Source: Pyrenula massariospora
Taxonomy: Eukaryota; Ascomycota; Eurotiomycetes; Pyrenulales; Pyrenulaceae
Reading direction: 5' to 3'
Length of the DNA: 64,000 bases
NCBI GenBank assembly: GCA_021030905.1
Contig: JAGFMI010000004.1
Coordinates: 868,001 to 932,000, forward strand
Shown here: one piece after another, positions 12,236 through 22,871 of the stretch
How positions within the stretch are numbered: the stretch's first letter is position 1
Layout: every line of letters begins with the position of its first letter
Position numbers and translations under genes: made by a program
Notes under the pieces: model-generated
The model's input: only the letters and a program-made list of their open reading frames with translations
The model's database searches: none
What the model was told of the DNA's origin: nothing

Positions 12236-12852
12236 GATGGTGATTAACAGGATCGCAAGTGAAGCTGTTAGCTCTAGGCATCTAGCTATAAGGAGTTCGA
12301 ACTTGACGCTTTGTCATTGAGCGTAGAGTGCCGTGTCTGCACAGGGTGGACTCAAAACCAGAGCCATCTTCTAGCCGAGCCTGTTTTGCCGTCATATGTA
12401 CAGAATCACGGCTGGCCTTGCTTTGTCCTCGATGAACCCAGGAATCTCTATAGGCACTAAATATGATTACTACAGACAAATCAATAATAATATGCCTGGA
12501 GCGGTCTGCGAGCGCGATGGTTTTCTCTCGCATTCGGTCAGGATGTTGCAGCATAGATGAAGTACGGTGGAAGGGAATAGGATGGCGGGGATGGGAATGA
12601 AATTTCCCGCTCGGCGCACCTTCCCCAAAGCGGGCGCCGCAAATGAACCAATCGACGCGTGACGCGTTATCCCGCAAAAGGTAAGCTATGCAATTGTGCG
12701 AAGAATGGCTTTGTGCTGTATCGCGGCTGATCCCTCATCCTACCAGGTATCCCCATGAAATCTGATGCTGGAACCCGTTGCATTTGCCTTACGGCGAGAC
12801 TGATCGCTTCGCTAGCGATGCCTCCCATACTCCGTCCTCCTGCTAGCGAAGA
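12236..12852. other. Intergenic: promoter side of the sorting nexin gene
   Basis: No gene is supported; the minus-strand frame at 12282-12677 has no recognisable feature. The region should carry the promoter of the gene starting at 12853. Confidence 0.4.
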
Positions 12853-15800
12853 ATGGCATTGACCCGCAGAGATGCTTTGCTCGCAAGTATCGGCGCATTC
12901 ATCGCTTGGGGCTTCGCCGTCAGCTGGCTACCAGTCCTACGATTCATTGGATATGCCTTCGTCGTTGGAATCCTTCTCTCGGTATTCGCGATCCTTTTCC
13001 TTATCTTCACGACATCGACATCCGAGTCAAACAAAGACTACAATTCGAATACAGATGGCACCGCAGTCTCTTTCCTCCAATCTGGATCATGGAAAGCCGA
13101 ATCTGTCGCCTTTACCGACAGCCGTACCTACCAGTCGTCTCGACTCTATCCTCCCTCTTTCGTGATATCGGATGCGCTCGACGGACTGCTTGATCTAGTC
13201 CTGCGAGATTTCGTCTCTTCGTGGTATTGTAACATCAGCAAGAGCTCAGCCTTTGTCAATGAGGTAGACCGTGAAGTGCGTATCGCTTTTGAGAACATCA
13301 GAGATAGATTACTACAAGAGGACGTAGTCAACATAGCAGTGTCTCGACTGGTCCCCATTTTTACGTCTCATCTGAAAGACTTCGACGAAGCAGAGAAGGC
13401 CATCCGTGGCAGGGCACTGAACCGAAACATCACAGAGTCAGAAGAATTGGATATTGCCATAGCCACCAAATATAAGGATGGAAAGCTACATCCAGCAGCC
13501 TCGTTGAGCTACTCTGACCCAAAATCGTTGCAGCAGGAACATCTCAGAAAAATGGTTGTAAGGATTCTGCCAGAAGTGCTGCCAGAAACGTCGTTGAAGA
13601 GCCGAGCAGTGTCCGTTTTAATCAAGGAGATTATCGCATGTGCCGTTCTATATCCAGTTATGCAGATGCTGTCGGACCCGGACACTTGGAACCAGCTTAT
13701 CGAAGCATATGGTCGAGCCGTTCTGCAGGATCGTAAAACCGTACGAAAGCTGCGCGCTGCTCTGGATGAGCATACCTCGCCTGAACTTACGACCAAACAA
13801 GCCGCTGTTTTCCCGCGATTAAGACCCGGCGATAGTGAACGAGCTTTTGAGCGGTTTGTAAAAGCTATTCGCCGGTGCAATAACTTGCCTGATGCGCGCC
13901 AATTCCGAATGCAGGTTGCAAGCCAGCTCAAGCGAGAGAGTGAGATTGAAAATCACGATCAAATCTACCTTAGGCGCTTAGAGACTGGGAAAAGAGTGCT
14001 GGATCAAAAAGTCAACAAGCTCCTTTTCAAAGCTGGTAACACTGCTGCTGCCGCCTTGGCTCAACCAGATTTTCGGAATGGCGCCTCTGCGCAACCTCGA
14101 GACGCAAGCTTGATCGAAATTATGCACAACGCAGCAGGCTTATCTTACTTCATGGAATACATGGATCGGCAGTCAATGATGTCCCTTGTGCAGTTTTGGA
14201 TTGTCGTCGATGGCTTTCGTAACCCTCTTGAAGATGACTTTGGAGAAGATGACGCGACACCTGGCGTTGCAAGCTGGGACGAGACAAGCAGAGCCGATAT
14301 TTCACAAATCAATGAGGCGTACCTTACAAAAGAAGAGCTCAAGGTGCCAGAAGAGTCGCGCATCGCCGTCAAGGATTTCTTGAACTCAAGAAAAAATGCA
14401 ACGCCAGTGCAATATCGCCAAGCAAGAACGGCTATTTTGACCGCACAATCTTCAGTACTTGAGGAGATGGAGAAGCGATACCTCCCAAATTTCAAGAAGT
14501 CAGATCTGTATTACAAATATCTCACATCTGATGAAGCCTCGTCCACTATCACAACGCAGGTTGAGGCGAAAGATTACGCCTTATCCCCAGAATTACCATC
14601 CACAGTCACTCGTCTCCGTCCTCCACCTCTAGCAAGAACCGCATCTCAGCCTGCAGACAGGGGCAAGAATTTGCGAAGGGCCATCGCGTCTACTACAGAT
14701 ATCAAGAGCTCATCTAAGCTCTTTGACGACTCTGATCTTCCACGACGCTCCGTAGAACGACGCTCCATTGACACAGACCGCTCAGCGCCGCTTTTTGACG
14801 ATGACTACGACACTGATCCGCTTGCAAACTCTACACACAGCTTGGGCAGAGATTCCTCAAGTGCAGAGGCTGTAAGTCGGGAGCGTGTCATAGAGAACAT
14901 GGAAGCTGCACTCAACACTATCATAACAGAGGATCCTAAAGACGAAAAGCCTGAAGACCTGCGCGAGTCTCTGTTTGGCTCACCGAATTCGAGCCTTAGT
15001 CACAAGACAGGGAAGCTCTTTGACTCTCCAAGGGAATCTCTTGACCAAGCGCCAGCGGAGGTACCGAATGGTGACAAGCTTCGTCCGAGCATAGCGTCGC
15101 TGGGCCTAGTCAACACGTCCGGTCGGATTGGAGTCTTCACAGATGATGATTTATTTCCTGATGAGGAGAAGTTCATTGAAGACGAATATGCCGACCAGGA
15201 CATTAACGTAAGGGAAGATAGCGTCGATGATGAAATTCATGAAGCTGCTCCTGGTGATCTAGGATTATCCGAAGCTATTGCCGCCTTGACCGCAGACCTG
15301 GAGAAGCTTGTCTCTCAAGAGGCTGTTGTCGATGCTCTAACGCGGAAGGCTGAGCTTACCAATAATACAGCCGAACTTCGCATACTAGGTAAATCCAAGT
15401 CCAGCATTCAGCGTGAAATGCGCCGCAAGGAGCTTCAACGGCAGCAGTATATCGTACAAGAAAGCGATAACAGCCTCTACGGACGTGCTCAGGTCCGCAT
15501 CAAATCCATCATGGTTGGTAAGGAAGACGATGGACGTCAGTTTGCGCTGTATCTCCTTGAGATTCAACGACGTGCCGGCGACGCCATGCCGGCCGCTTCT
15601 TGGGCCGTTGCTCGTCGCTACTCGGAGTTTCACGAGCTTCACACACATCTTCGCGCTCGCTATCCATCGGTACGAAATCTGGAATTCCCTCGGCGGCGCA
15701 TGGTCATGAAGCTTCAGAAAGAGTTTCTACACAAGCGTCGCATCGCTCTAGAGCACTACATGCAGCAACTCCTTCTGCTTCCTGAGGTTTGTCGGAGTCT

Positions 15801-16629
15801 TGAGCTGCGTTCATTTCTTTCCCAGCAAGCAATTCTCCCCACTAGTAATGGAGACACCACCTCTCCTGTTGATAGCGCTGCCCAAGACATCGTCTCTCGC
15901 ATCTATAACTCCGTCACTGATGGTATGGACGACTTCTTGGGCAACCTTGCTGTTCTCGACCAGCTCTCAGCGGCTGGCCAATCGCTCATATCCGCCGCAA
16001 CCTCCCAACTCGCCACAAACCCTACCACCACTGCCTCTACCTCTAATGGCACATCTACTCCCGGTGGAATAAATTCCATCAACGATGCCACTCAAAGCGC
16101 CGAGGCCGAAGCTGAGCTTGACGCCTACACGTCCCCCGAATCTGATGCCGCTACTGCCCTTGAACCCTTCGTGAAACCAATCGCTGACCTCTTCCTCGAA
16201 ACTTTTGAACTCAACCGCGGAAACAACTGGCTCCGCGGCCGCGCGGTCGTCCTCGTCCTTCACCAACTTCTCGGCGGGACCATCGAACGGCGTGTTCGCG
16301 ATGCCGCTAAATCCTTCCTCGCCGAAGATGCAATCCTCAAGTACATTGCTCTCGCAAAGGAGACGATGTGGCCTGGCGGAGGGAAGATGCGGGAGGCGAA
16401 GGTCAGGACGGAGGCGGAGAAGAAGAGGACGAGACAGGAGGCTAGTCTCACGATGGCTGCGTTGATGCCTGAGCTGGTGGGGAGTGTGGTCGGACGAGCA
16501 AATGCGCAGAGTGCTGCGAGAAGGGTGGCTAGCTGTTTGAATAATGGGAGGCTGGGGGTGCAACTTGCGTATGAAGTGTTGGATGAGGTTGTCAGCGTGC
16601 TGTTCGGAGAAGAGAGGACTAGGCGGTGA
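12853..16629 (+). CDS. MDM1: Mdm1-type sorting nexin (PXA-RGS-PX-nexin C)
   Basis: Intronless, 1258 aa, close to fungal Mdm1/Snx13/Snx14-like proteins. Two hydrophobic segments lie in residues 10-58, the N-terminal ER membrane anchor. They are followed by a PXA domain (about 96-290), an RGS-like domain (about 418-556, with AAGLSYFMEYMDRQSMMSLVQ), an acidic serine-rich linker with repeated KLFDS/LFDD motifs (about 600-800), a short coiled segment, a PX domain (about 870-990, with WAVARRYSEFHELHTHLR and FPRRRMVMKLQ) and a nexin C domain (about 1103-1250, FLETFELNRGNNWLRGRAV). Members tether ER to the vacuole or lysosome and to lipid droplets and bind phosphoinositides or fatty acids. The first ATG directly precedes the membrane anchor. 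The gene is isolated by gene-poor flanks of more than 2 kb. Confidence 0.93.
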   Translation: MALTRRDALLASIGAFIAWGFAVSWLPVLRFIGYAFVVGILLSVFAILFLIFTTSTSESNKDYNSNTDGTAVSFLQSGSWKAESVAFTDSRTYQSSRLYPPSFVISDALDGLLDLVLRDFVSSWYCNISKSSAFVNEVDREVRIAFENIRDRLLQEDVVNIAVSRLVPIFTSHLKDFDEAEKAIRGRALNRNITESEELDIAIATKYKDGKLHPAASLSYSDPKSLQQEHLRKMVVRILPEVLPETSLKSRAVSVLIKEIIACAVLYPVMQMLSDPDTWNQLIEAYGRAVLQDRKTVRKLRAALDEHTSPELTTKQAAVFPRLRPGDSERAFERFVKAIRRCNNLPDARQFRMQVASQLKRESEIENHDQIYLRRLETGKRVLDQKVNKLLFKAGNTAAAALAQPDFRNGASAQPRDASLIEIMHNAAGLSYFMEYMDRQSMMSLVQFWIVVDGFRNPLEDDFGEDDATPGVASWDETSRADISQINEAYLTKEELKVPEESRIAVKDFLNSRKNATPVQYRQARTAILTAQSSVLEEMEKRYLPNFKKSDLYYKYLTSDEASSTITTQVEAKDYALSPELPSTVTRLRPPPLARTASQPADRGKNLRRAIASTTDIKSSSKLFDDSDLPRRSVERRSIDTDRSAPLFDDDYDTDPLANSTHSLGRDSSSAEAVSRERVIENMEAALNTIITEDPKDEKPEDLRESLFGSPNSSLSHKTGKLFDSPRESLDQAPAEVPNGDKLRPSIASLGLVNTSGRIGVFTDDDLFPDEEKFIEDEYADQDINVREDSVDDEIHEAAPGDLGLSEAIAALTADLEKLVSQEAVVDALTRKAELTNNTAELRILGKSKSSIQREMRRKELQRQQYIVQESDNSLYGRAQVRIKSIMVGKEDDGRQFALYLLEIQRRAGDAMPAASWAVARRYSEFHELHTHLRARYPSVRNLEFPRRRMVMKLQKEFLHKRRIALEHYMQQLLLLPEVCRSLELRSFLSQQAILPTSNGDTTSPVDSAAQDIVSRIYNSVTDGMDDFLGNLAVLDQLSAAGQSLISAATSQLATNPTTTASTSNGTSTPGGINSINDATQSAEAEAELDAYTSPESDAATALEPFVKPIADLFLETFELNRGNNWLRGRAVVLVLHQLLGGTIERRVRDAAKSFLAEDAILKYIALAKETMWPGGGKMREAKVRTEAEKKRTRQEASLTMAALMPELVGSVVGRANAQSAARRVASCLNNGRLGVQLAYEVLDEVVSVLFGEERTRR

Positions 16630-18930
16630 GACAAGGGGTGAACAGAGTTTGTGACTTGTGATTCTATATCACAGCACCGTGGATACGAAAGGGTCTGAAT
16701 TTATATGCTGGCGTGCATCCAGGATTCACACAGGAAGGCACGGGTTGGCATGGATCCAGGCAACGGACCGGATGGCGCTCGGCTCGAGGTCTTGGAATAT
16801 CCCGGAGGGATGGGCTAAGCATTGTTCTTGATATTTAAATTGAGGAACCTCGAGGTACTCTGAAAAATAATGATAATCTTTCACATTGCATCATAATGCC
16901 TTTCCTATCTAGTCACTTTGGTGATTAACCGCTTGTTTCGGCGATCAGGCGTAGGCTATTTGGTTCTTGTCTTCACGCTTGGAGGTGCTTCATTGCGTCA
17001 CCACGTATTTGCAAGTGTTGATAAGGGGGGAAGGATCGGTCCGCTGTGCCTTTCTCGATCTGTCAGTTCCTATAGAGTGATCATATTATAGTGTACAGAA
17101 TCTACTCCCGACTCCGTCAATAGACTAATCACTACTTAAGTATGCCTAGCCGCAGATGACGGCATGCTGCGCATTAAGGATCTTTGAACCACCCTGCGCT
17201 CAGAGCCGTTCGCAAGAGGAGAATTCTAACAAAGTGCAATCCTGGTGTCAGTGCTCGTGAGCCAAGGCAGTTTTTGGCGGGAAATCTCGATAGGAGGCTG
17301 TATGCTTCTTCGGGTCTGGAGCAGGGGAAACTGGGGCGGAGTATTAGACCACCAAGTCCCCAGCTGGATATAGAGCAATTTACCGCGACAGCTTTAGCTG
17401 TCAACCAGCACAGAATCGACAGTGATCATTTTTTATCGGGTCGTTTTCACTTGAACATCTGACTTACGTCCCTATGTCAGCGGTTTGACTCTGTCCGATC
17501 ACGCCAATCCACCGCAATACACCGGAATCATGGGTTGGATATTTGCAAAATGTCGTTTGTGGACGGTCGGCCTAGCTCGTTCCGCAATTGGCATACCGGG
17601 AAAGGGAACATTCCGGATGAGGACAGGGGGAAAACAAGACATCAGGGTAAGATGCAGGCTGCAATGGCTTACCATGGTGTTCATGCTATGTGTAAGCAAA
17701 TCTGTTTCAGGAAATGACGGTGTTCATTGCCAGAGAAGGCGATCTAGCTCTACTAAAGGCCCGAGAACTTCGACACACATATGGCCCTGCTGGCTTAGTA
17801 GGACAAATGCCGCAGTACGTTCCATAATTTCTCTTCACCGCAGCCCCGTTTAGAGCGATCCGGGTGATGAGATAGGCTTTGTGACTGCGTGAAGAGTTCA
17901 GGGACAGCTGCAGTTCTGCCACAAAGCATGTAATATGCAACCTGAGCCGCCCCGCCCCCCCCCGAAATCAATGTGTGCTTGCATCAAGCAACAGGTGTGG
18001 AGTGTCAAAGCATTTTCAATATTGGAAAACATCTCTGCACTGTTTGACTCATGACCTGATTCAGGAGTGGAAGGGTCCAGTTTCAAAATTTTCGTGAGGG
18101 CTAAGTTTCATTGCACTTTGGACCCACCCCAAAGTGCAATCAAAAATCTGCGCGACATTTCACACGAATTTAAATCTAGACAATGCAAAAGCATTTCTCT
18201 CGCTTCGTTCATTGTGGGCTACTAATTTTACTCGCTATTCGTGACGAGTGACTCTTGAAGCAGTTTGAAAGGTACTCAGCTGAGGCATAGTATCATTTGA
18301 TAGGCATCGAACATTCCGGTTCTAGACTGAGATGGATCGCACATATTTCATTCCTTTACGCGACCATGTTCGGCAGTTCAGCCGCTCATGGACAAGGAAT
18401 CTTACATCTCCCAGCTGCTGGCAGGGAATGGGGACTCGAACTTTGATATAGAATTCTGAGAGGATAGCGAATAAGACATCGTCGCCCACGGATGCAGGGG
18501 ACGAACTTCGCATACCTCAGGCATCTGCCTCGCTTTCTGCCACTTATACTAAATCATGAGTAAAGATGCAGCCTATACACATCAAATATCTATGTGTTCA
18601 ATACCGTCTTCTGACTTTGTCTAGTGAAGACCGATTCAAGTTTAGCTTAGCTTATTCAAGACGCAAGGCGCTGGATCCGCTTCATTACCTGCAGCCCAAC
18701 GCACATTATAAAGCCGTTAACGTAATGCAAGAACCTAGTAAGTGCATATTATGTTGCAAACCTCTTTCCGCCCCTTTCAGCCCATGATTTTCGCATGTGA
18801 CAGAAGGCTCTCCCGGGTGTCCTCCAGAGGATGAAATAGAGCGCTGAAAGCTCATGAACTTAGTTTGAGCCTTGATCTCTTTAAAGACCGCAGATCATCC
18901 ACGCTACGGAAGTCATAGACCACAGCAGAA
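16630..18930. other. Intergenic with gene fragments at 17184-17815 and a 12-bp hairpin
   Basis: Between 17535 and 17815 two short protein-like stretches can be joined. MSFVDGRPSSFRNWHTGKG runs to about 17645, then FIAREGDLALLKARELRHTY ends at a GTACGT donor-like site at 17816. The gap holds GGTAAGATGC and ends CTGTTTCAG, like an intron. The second stretch vaguely recalls the start of fungal ankyrin-repeat regions. No continuation is found and stops follow, so this looks like a remnant. A perfect inverted repeat lies at 18110-18121 and 18129-18140. TATA-like AT-rich sequence is scattered and no RNA gene was seen. Confidence 0.35.
18110..18140. repeat. Perfect 12-bp inverted repeat, 7-nt loop
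   Basis: ATTGCACTTTGG at 18110-18121 is the exact reverse complement of CCAAAGTGCAAT at 18129-18140, with loop ACCCACC. It lies in non-coding sequence. It could be a hairpin or a dyad binding site; no function can be assigned. Confidence 0.8.
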
Positions 18931-21375
18931 ATGGCAGAAACACAGGCAGCTGTCAACTACCCCGTTTATACCGGAGCCTGGACGAACTGGTCCCTTGGAG
19001 GGCGCGTTACGGGATCTGTTATCACCCTAAATCACCGCGATGGGGCCCTATTGACAGCTTTTCTCGCAGTATTTGTTACCTTTGCAGGCTCTAGACTTTG
19101 GCGTATCTTCGCCTTTATCTTTCACCAACTTCTTTCTTCTTCGAATATTGCTCAAGACGGATTATATCATCAACGTCAAGCGATTTTACGCAATGCCAAC
19201 GATGAGAAAACCGGTCTCTTGGGTCTTTCACGGACTTTATTGATATGGCGTCAAAGATGTCACCGGCCGTTCAGCCGATTAGTACCTATAATAGGATTCT
19301 CTTTCTTGATGTCCGGCATTATTATGCTTGGCAGTATATTTTCCTCAAAAATAAGCTCAAGTATGGGGAACGAAGTACCGATTTCAAGTCCGAATTGTGG
19401 TATTCTTATGTCTTCGTCCAGTAATGAAACTTCAAAAGAATATGAAATCCTTGAACCGTGGCTGGCCGAGCGGATGACGTCGTACGCAAATTACGCGCAA
19501 AGATGCTATCAAAACACTTTAGGGCCGTCTTCTGGTAGCAGCGGCTGTACACCGTTTGTTAAAAAAAGTCTTTCTAGTCGGGTTGATAAGAATACTACTT
19601 GTCCTTTTGAAGAGCATATTTGTCGTGAAAAGAATAACAATATCAAGATTGAAACTGGATATCTTACATCTAAAGAGCTTGGATTAAATTTGCCGGTCGA
19701 CTTACAGTTTAACTTTAGGTACATTCTTCAATGTGCGCCTTTGGTCAGCGAAAGTTATCAAAAGATTACCTATTATTCTGAAGACAAACCTTACATGCAA
19801 TATTTCTATGGACCTGAACGAGATATTAACGAGACAGCATATCCTTTCACTTATCAAATTGAGCAGATAACAGAAGCGGAAACACGCTGGCGACGATTGA
19901 ATTCTCCAGACGCAGTGTATCAAATTCAGTAAGTTTTCCTTTGAAGGATTTGAGGCGAGGTCATAGCGTTCCCTATATTGATGAATTCTAGCACGGAAGT
20001 TTGTTATGATAACAATGGATCTTGCGAACATGATGGATCAACCTTTACCCCAATCAGAGAGCTCGCGCAGAATCGTAGCGACATAACCTTGATTTTCCTT
20101 TCGGCCAATGATGTGTACTATATTAAACCCGTTAATGACGATTGGTATAGTGCACATCGGGTAGGCAATGGTGGATTGAGAACTACGAGGACCTCGGACT
20201 TGGCACACTATTATCTGTCAGATAGACCGAGCTCCGTTTTAGCATGCAAAGAACAATACCAAGCTTGTGATCCGAATCTACCGCCCGACCGAGGCTGCTC
20301 CCCGCTAGGTGGTATTCATTCAATGTTTCAGAACTCAACAACGAGAAGGGGACAGGCAATATACTGGGGTGTTCAAGCGTATACATTATCGGGCTTATTG
20401 CGTCAGCTTGGTCCTCTCGCTTTAACCGCCAGGTTCAGCCTAACAGCTGGCGTGCAAGGCCCGCTACCGGACGATCAATGGCAGCGAGAAGTCGAGAACT
20501 GGTTTCACATCATTTTGGCTTCTTTCCAAGGTGCTAATGTAGATAATGCTGTGGGCCCAGGGAACTCTAAGATGCTGGAATATTTCTGGGCAAAGCCAAC
20601 CAATGATGTGGAGAAGTGCGTGTGCCAGAATCAGGTTCGTGAACAGCCTTTTTCCGTACTCGAGTATACCAAAACGTTATTTGTTCGTGGCCGTTGCCAA
20701 CAATTGTTGTTTTGTTCTAGGTTGTGCTTGCCGCTGCTAACTGACAACCAGAAGATAATCTCGCCAGATTACACAAACTTCTCTACAATGTGGCTTTGTA
20801 TTGTGCTTGTCGTCGGCACGATAGTAGTCCTTCTCGAAGTCTTCCTGGAGACCATTGTCGTTTGGCTAGAACATCGGAAAATCATTAAGATGTCAACTAC
20901 GGAGTGGTTTGGGAACAGTACCCTTCAGCTTCAACGAATGGCGCACGAAGAGCTCGGGCTCGGTGATTGGGAAGGTTGTCGAGGACGAGCTATCCCGGTG
21001 ACGCAAAAGGGTCAGCTCCTCGGACTCTTCAGCACCGCTGCGGACCCGGACCACCCTAAACTTGTCAACCCAAATGCAGATCCGGAGAAACTTGGAAACA
21101 CTATAACATGTGATGAGTCTAGCGATCATCAAGAGGCGGCTGCCAATCAAGGTGGGGCTGAGACCAATACGAGTCCACTGACCGACTTGCACGATGATCC
21201 CCATGACAGCATCAGCAGCAACAGTGCTGCCAACTCCCCGGCTGAGCATCGGGGGAGCGATAGCCAGTCTGATAGTCTCGCGGTCGACCCGCAGAAAGGC
21301 ACAGCAACGTCGCCATGTAACTCTTCAGAGCAGAACCTGGCTCCTCAGCTTAGGATCCCAACAAGCAGCGCGTGA
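18931..21375 (+). CDS. Fungal-specific multispanning membrane protein, unknown function
   Basis: Exons 18931-19928, 19992-20634 and 20752-21375 give 754 aa. Intron 1 is clear (GTAAGT...TTCTAG, 63 nt). Intron 2 (117 nt, GTTCGT to AACCAG with a CTAAC branch) is inferred because removal joins CVCQNQ to KIISPDYTNF; it has no stop and a multiple of three length, so retention would add 39 residues. The N-terminus has a GAWTNWSLGGRVTGS motif, then HRDGALLTAFLAVFVTFAGSRL (first membrane helix) and GLYHQRQAILRNA. A second helix is near residue 125 and another in exon 3 (LCIVLVVGTIVVLLEVFLE). The region between is cysteine- and glycosylation-site-rich and probably extracytoplasmic; the tail is polar. 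I recognise the family from filamentous ascomycete genomes but know no function. Confidence 0.85.
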
Positions 21376-22285
21376 CGCGTTTGCGGTGCCTCGCTCTACT
21401 GGGACCGATGCGGTATCAGAGGTGTGAGATGGACGAATTTGGAAGCTTCGATGCGGTCGAATCTCTTCTTTTCGCGCACAAGCATACTGCGGTAGTGGCA
21501 TGAGAATGTGGTGCGACATACTAGCCTGTTTGTTACTTCCTGCACTTCTGAGAAGTTAGCATTTTTTACACTGTTGCACTCTACACTCTTTTCTCCGAGA
21601 AGAGCACCGGGTCTGGCATGGAGCTGTATGTCACTCTTTCAGAGAACAATTTGCCTGATCGAAATTTCAAAGGACAATTCACAAGCATAGTACTCATGCG
21701 TCCAAAGCATGAGAATGTGAGAACGACGTAGTAGGCGTCTTGATTTCAGAATGAATATGCCTGATTTTAGTGTAAGGAAGCCCAATACGTAAACGCAACG
21801 AGCCAAATCTTTCTTATCTCATCGTTTCAACGACATAAGGAAAAGAAGCTTTGGCTCTTATCCATCATGGTCCGCAGTGACTATCGCACCCCTCTGCAGG
21901 GTGTAACCCATCAACGTACCCCCGCCCCCTTAACTACTGCAGTCCTCCGCCCAGAGGCGAACGAAACCTGTCTTCCCCACATCAACTCGCCTCGCCCTCT
22001 CTGTTCCTTCCATCCGTCACCTGACATCCCTCCGCCTGCAACCCCCACCCCAGGTCTCACCTTAAATTCCTCCTGCCTCCTCTCGTTACTATCACAGCAG
22101 AGCTCCCCTCCCTCTCTGCTCTCAACACTACTCACGCTCAAACCCCGTCCGCACTTCCGGTCCCGTTCTTCTCCAAATTGCCACAGAATCTCAGCTAGAA
22201 AATGGACCGTAAAACACCCATCTAATTCTTCCATAAGCACCTGCTACCCACTCTGTACGACACCCCAGAAGAGCTGCAAAACCTT
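21376..22285. other. Intergenic, no gene supported
   Basis: A pyrimidine-rich stretch (21860-22200) yields a 153-codon proline/serine-rich plus-strand frame and an overlapping minus-strand glycine-rich frame. Both are explained by base composition. The minus strand lies just downstream of the glucoamylase relic but shows no clear homology to the rest of that enzyme. Confidence 0.4.
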
Positions 22286-22476
22286 AGTTAGCGCCGAGAA
22301 ACTTGGCGAGGTCGGAGTCTTCGACTAGGTTGCGCTGTTGCATCGCGGCGGTGAAGATGGGGGAGCCGTTGACTTCTTCCCAGAGGTCGGAACCCGTCTG
22401 GTTCCAGGATTGAGACACGTAAGCAAAGGTCGTCCTGGACGATGGGCCAGATGACGTCCTTTGCTGCTTGCTTCTT
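22286..22476 (-). pseudogene. Glucoamylase (GH15) fragment with a frameshift
   Basis: Reading the minus strand, QAAKDVIWPIVQDDL in one frame is followed by AYVSQSWNQTG, SDLWEEVNGSPIF and TAAMQQRNLVEDSDLAKF in the next frame. This matches the conserved glucoamylase block around the catalytic acid (the LWEEVNG element carries the general-acid Glu in fungal GH15 enzymes). The frame change lies at 22424-22427, where one extra base in a short A/T run would explain it. About 60 residues of a roughly 600-residue enzyme survive; neither the signal peptide nor the rest of the catalytic domain or a starch-binding domain is seen nearby. It is a dead gene relic. Homology is confident; its age and origin are unknown. 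Confidence 0.75.
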
Positions 22477-22871
22477 ATCCCAGTGATGCACAAATACAGC
22501 ACACAGCCAGTTTGTGCGAAGCTATTCGCTGGTATGATCTATCCGATTGCTGTTGGGATAGTTGTTGATTGTAGACTGTTAGGCGTGAGTGATCGCTAAT
22601 GATCCTATGCAATGATTCGGTGCCGGTTGGAGCTTGTAGTTCATTGTATGTCACACGTTTGTCAATTCTATTTTCCACGAGTAGTTTTTTATCACTATGA
22701 GATGTTTGACCTTACCACGACTATGTAGGAGAGAATGGAAGACTAGGAGCGATGTAAGTTCGGTCATGCGGTTCCCCCAGGTTCGGAGCATGCGAATGTT
22801 TACGGCATCCCTAAATTTAAGATATACATCAAATATTTTCCAGATTAACCGAAATTGACGTCCTAAAAGGA
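22477..22871. other. Intergenic upstream of the tRNA-like gene
   Basis: No gene is seen. The 60 bases before the tRNA-like sequence are AT-rich (AAATATTTTCC near 22830), as often found upstream of fungal Pol III genes. More decayed glucoamylase sequence may lie at 22480-22680 on the minus strand, but I cannot show it. Confidence 0.3.

Noticed and set aside
21867-22328. 153-codon Pro/Ser-rich frame
   Set aside because: It follows a pyrimidine-rich tract, and its end is antisense to the glucoamylase relic.
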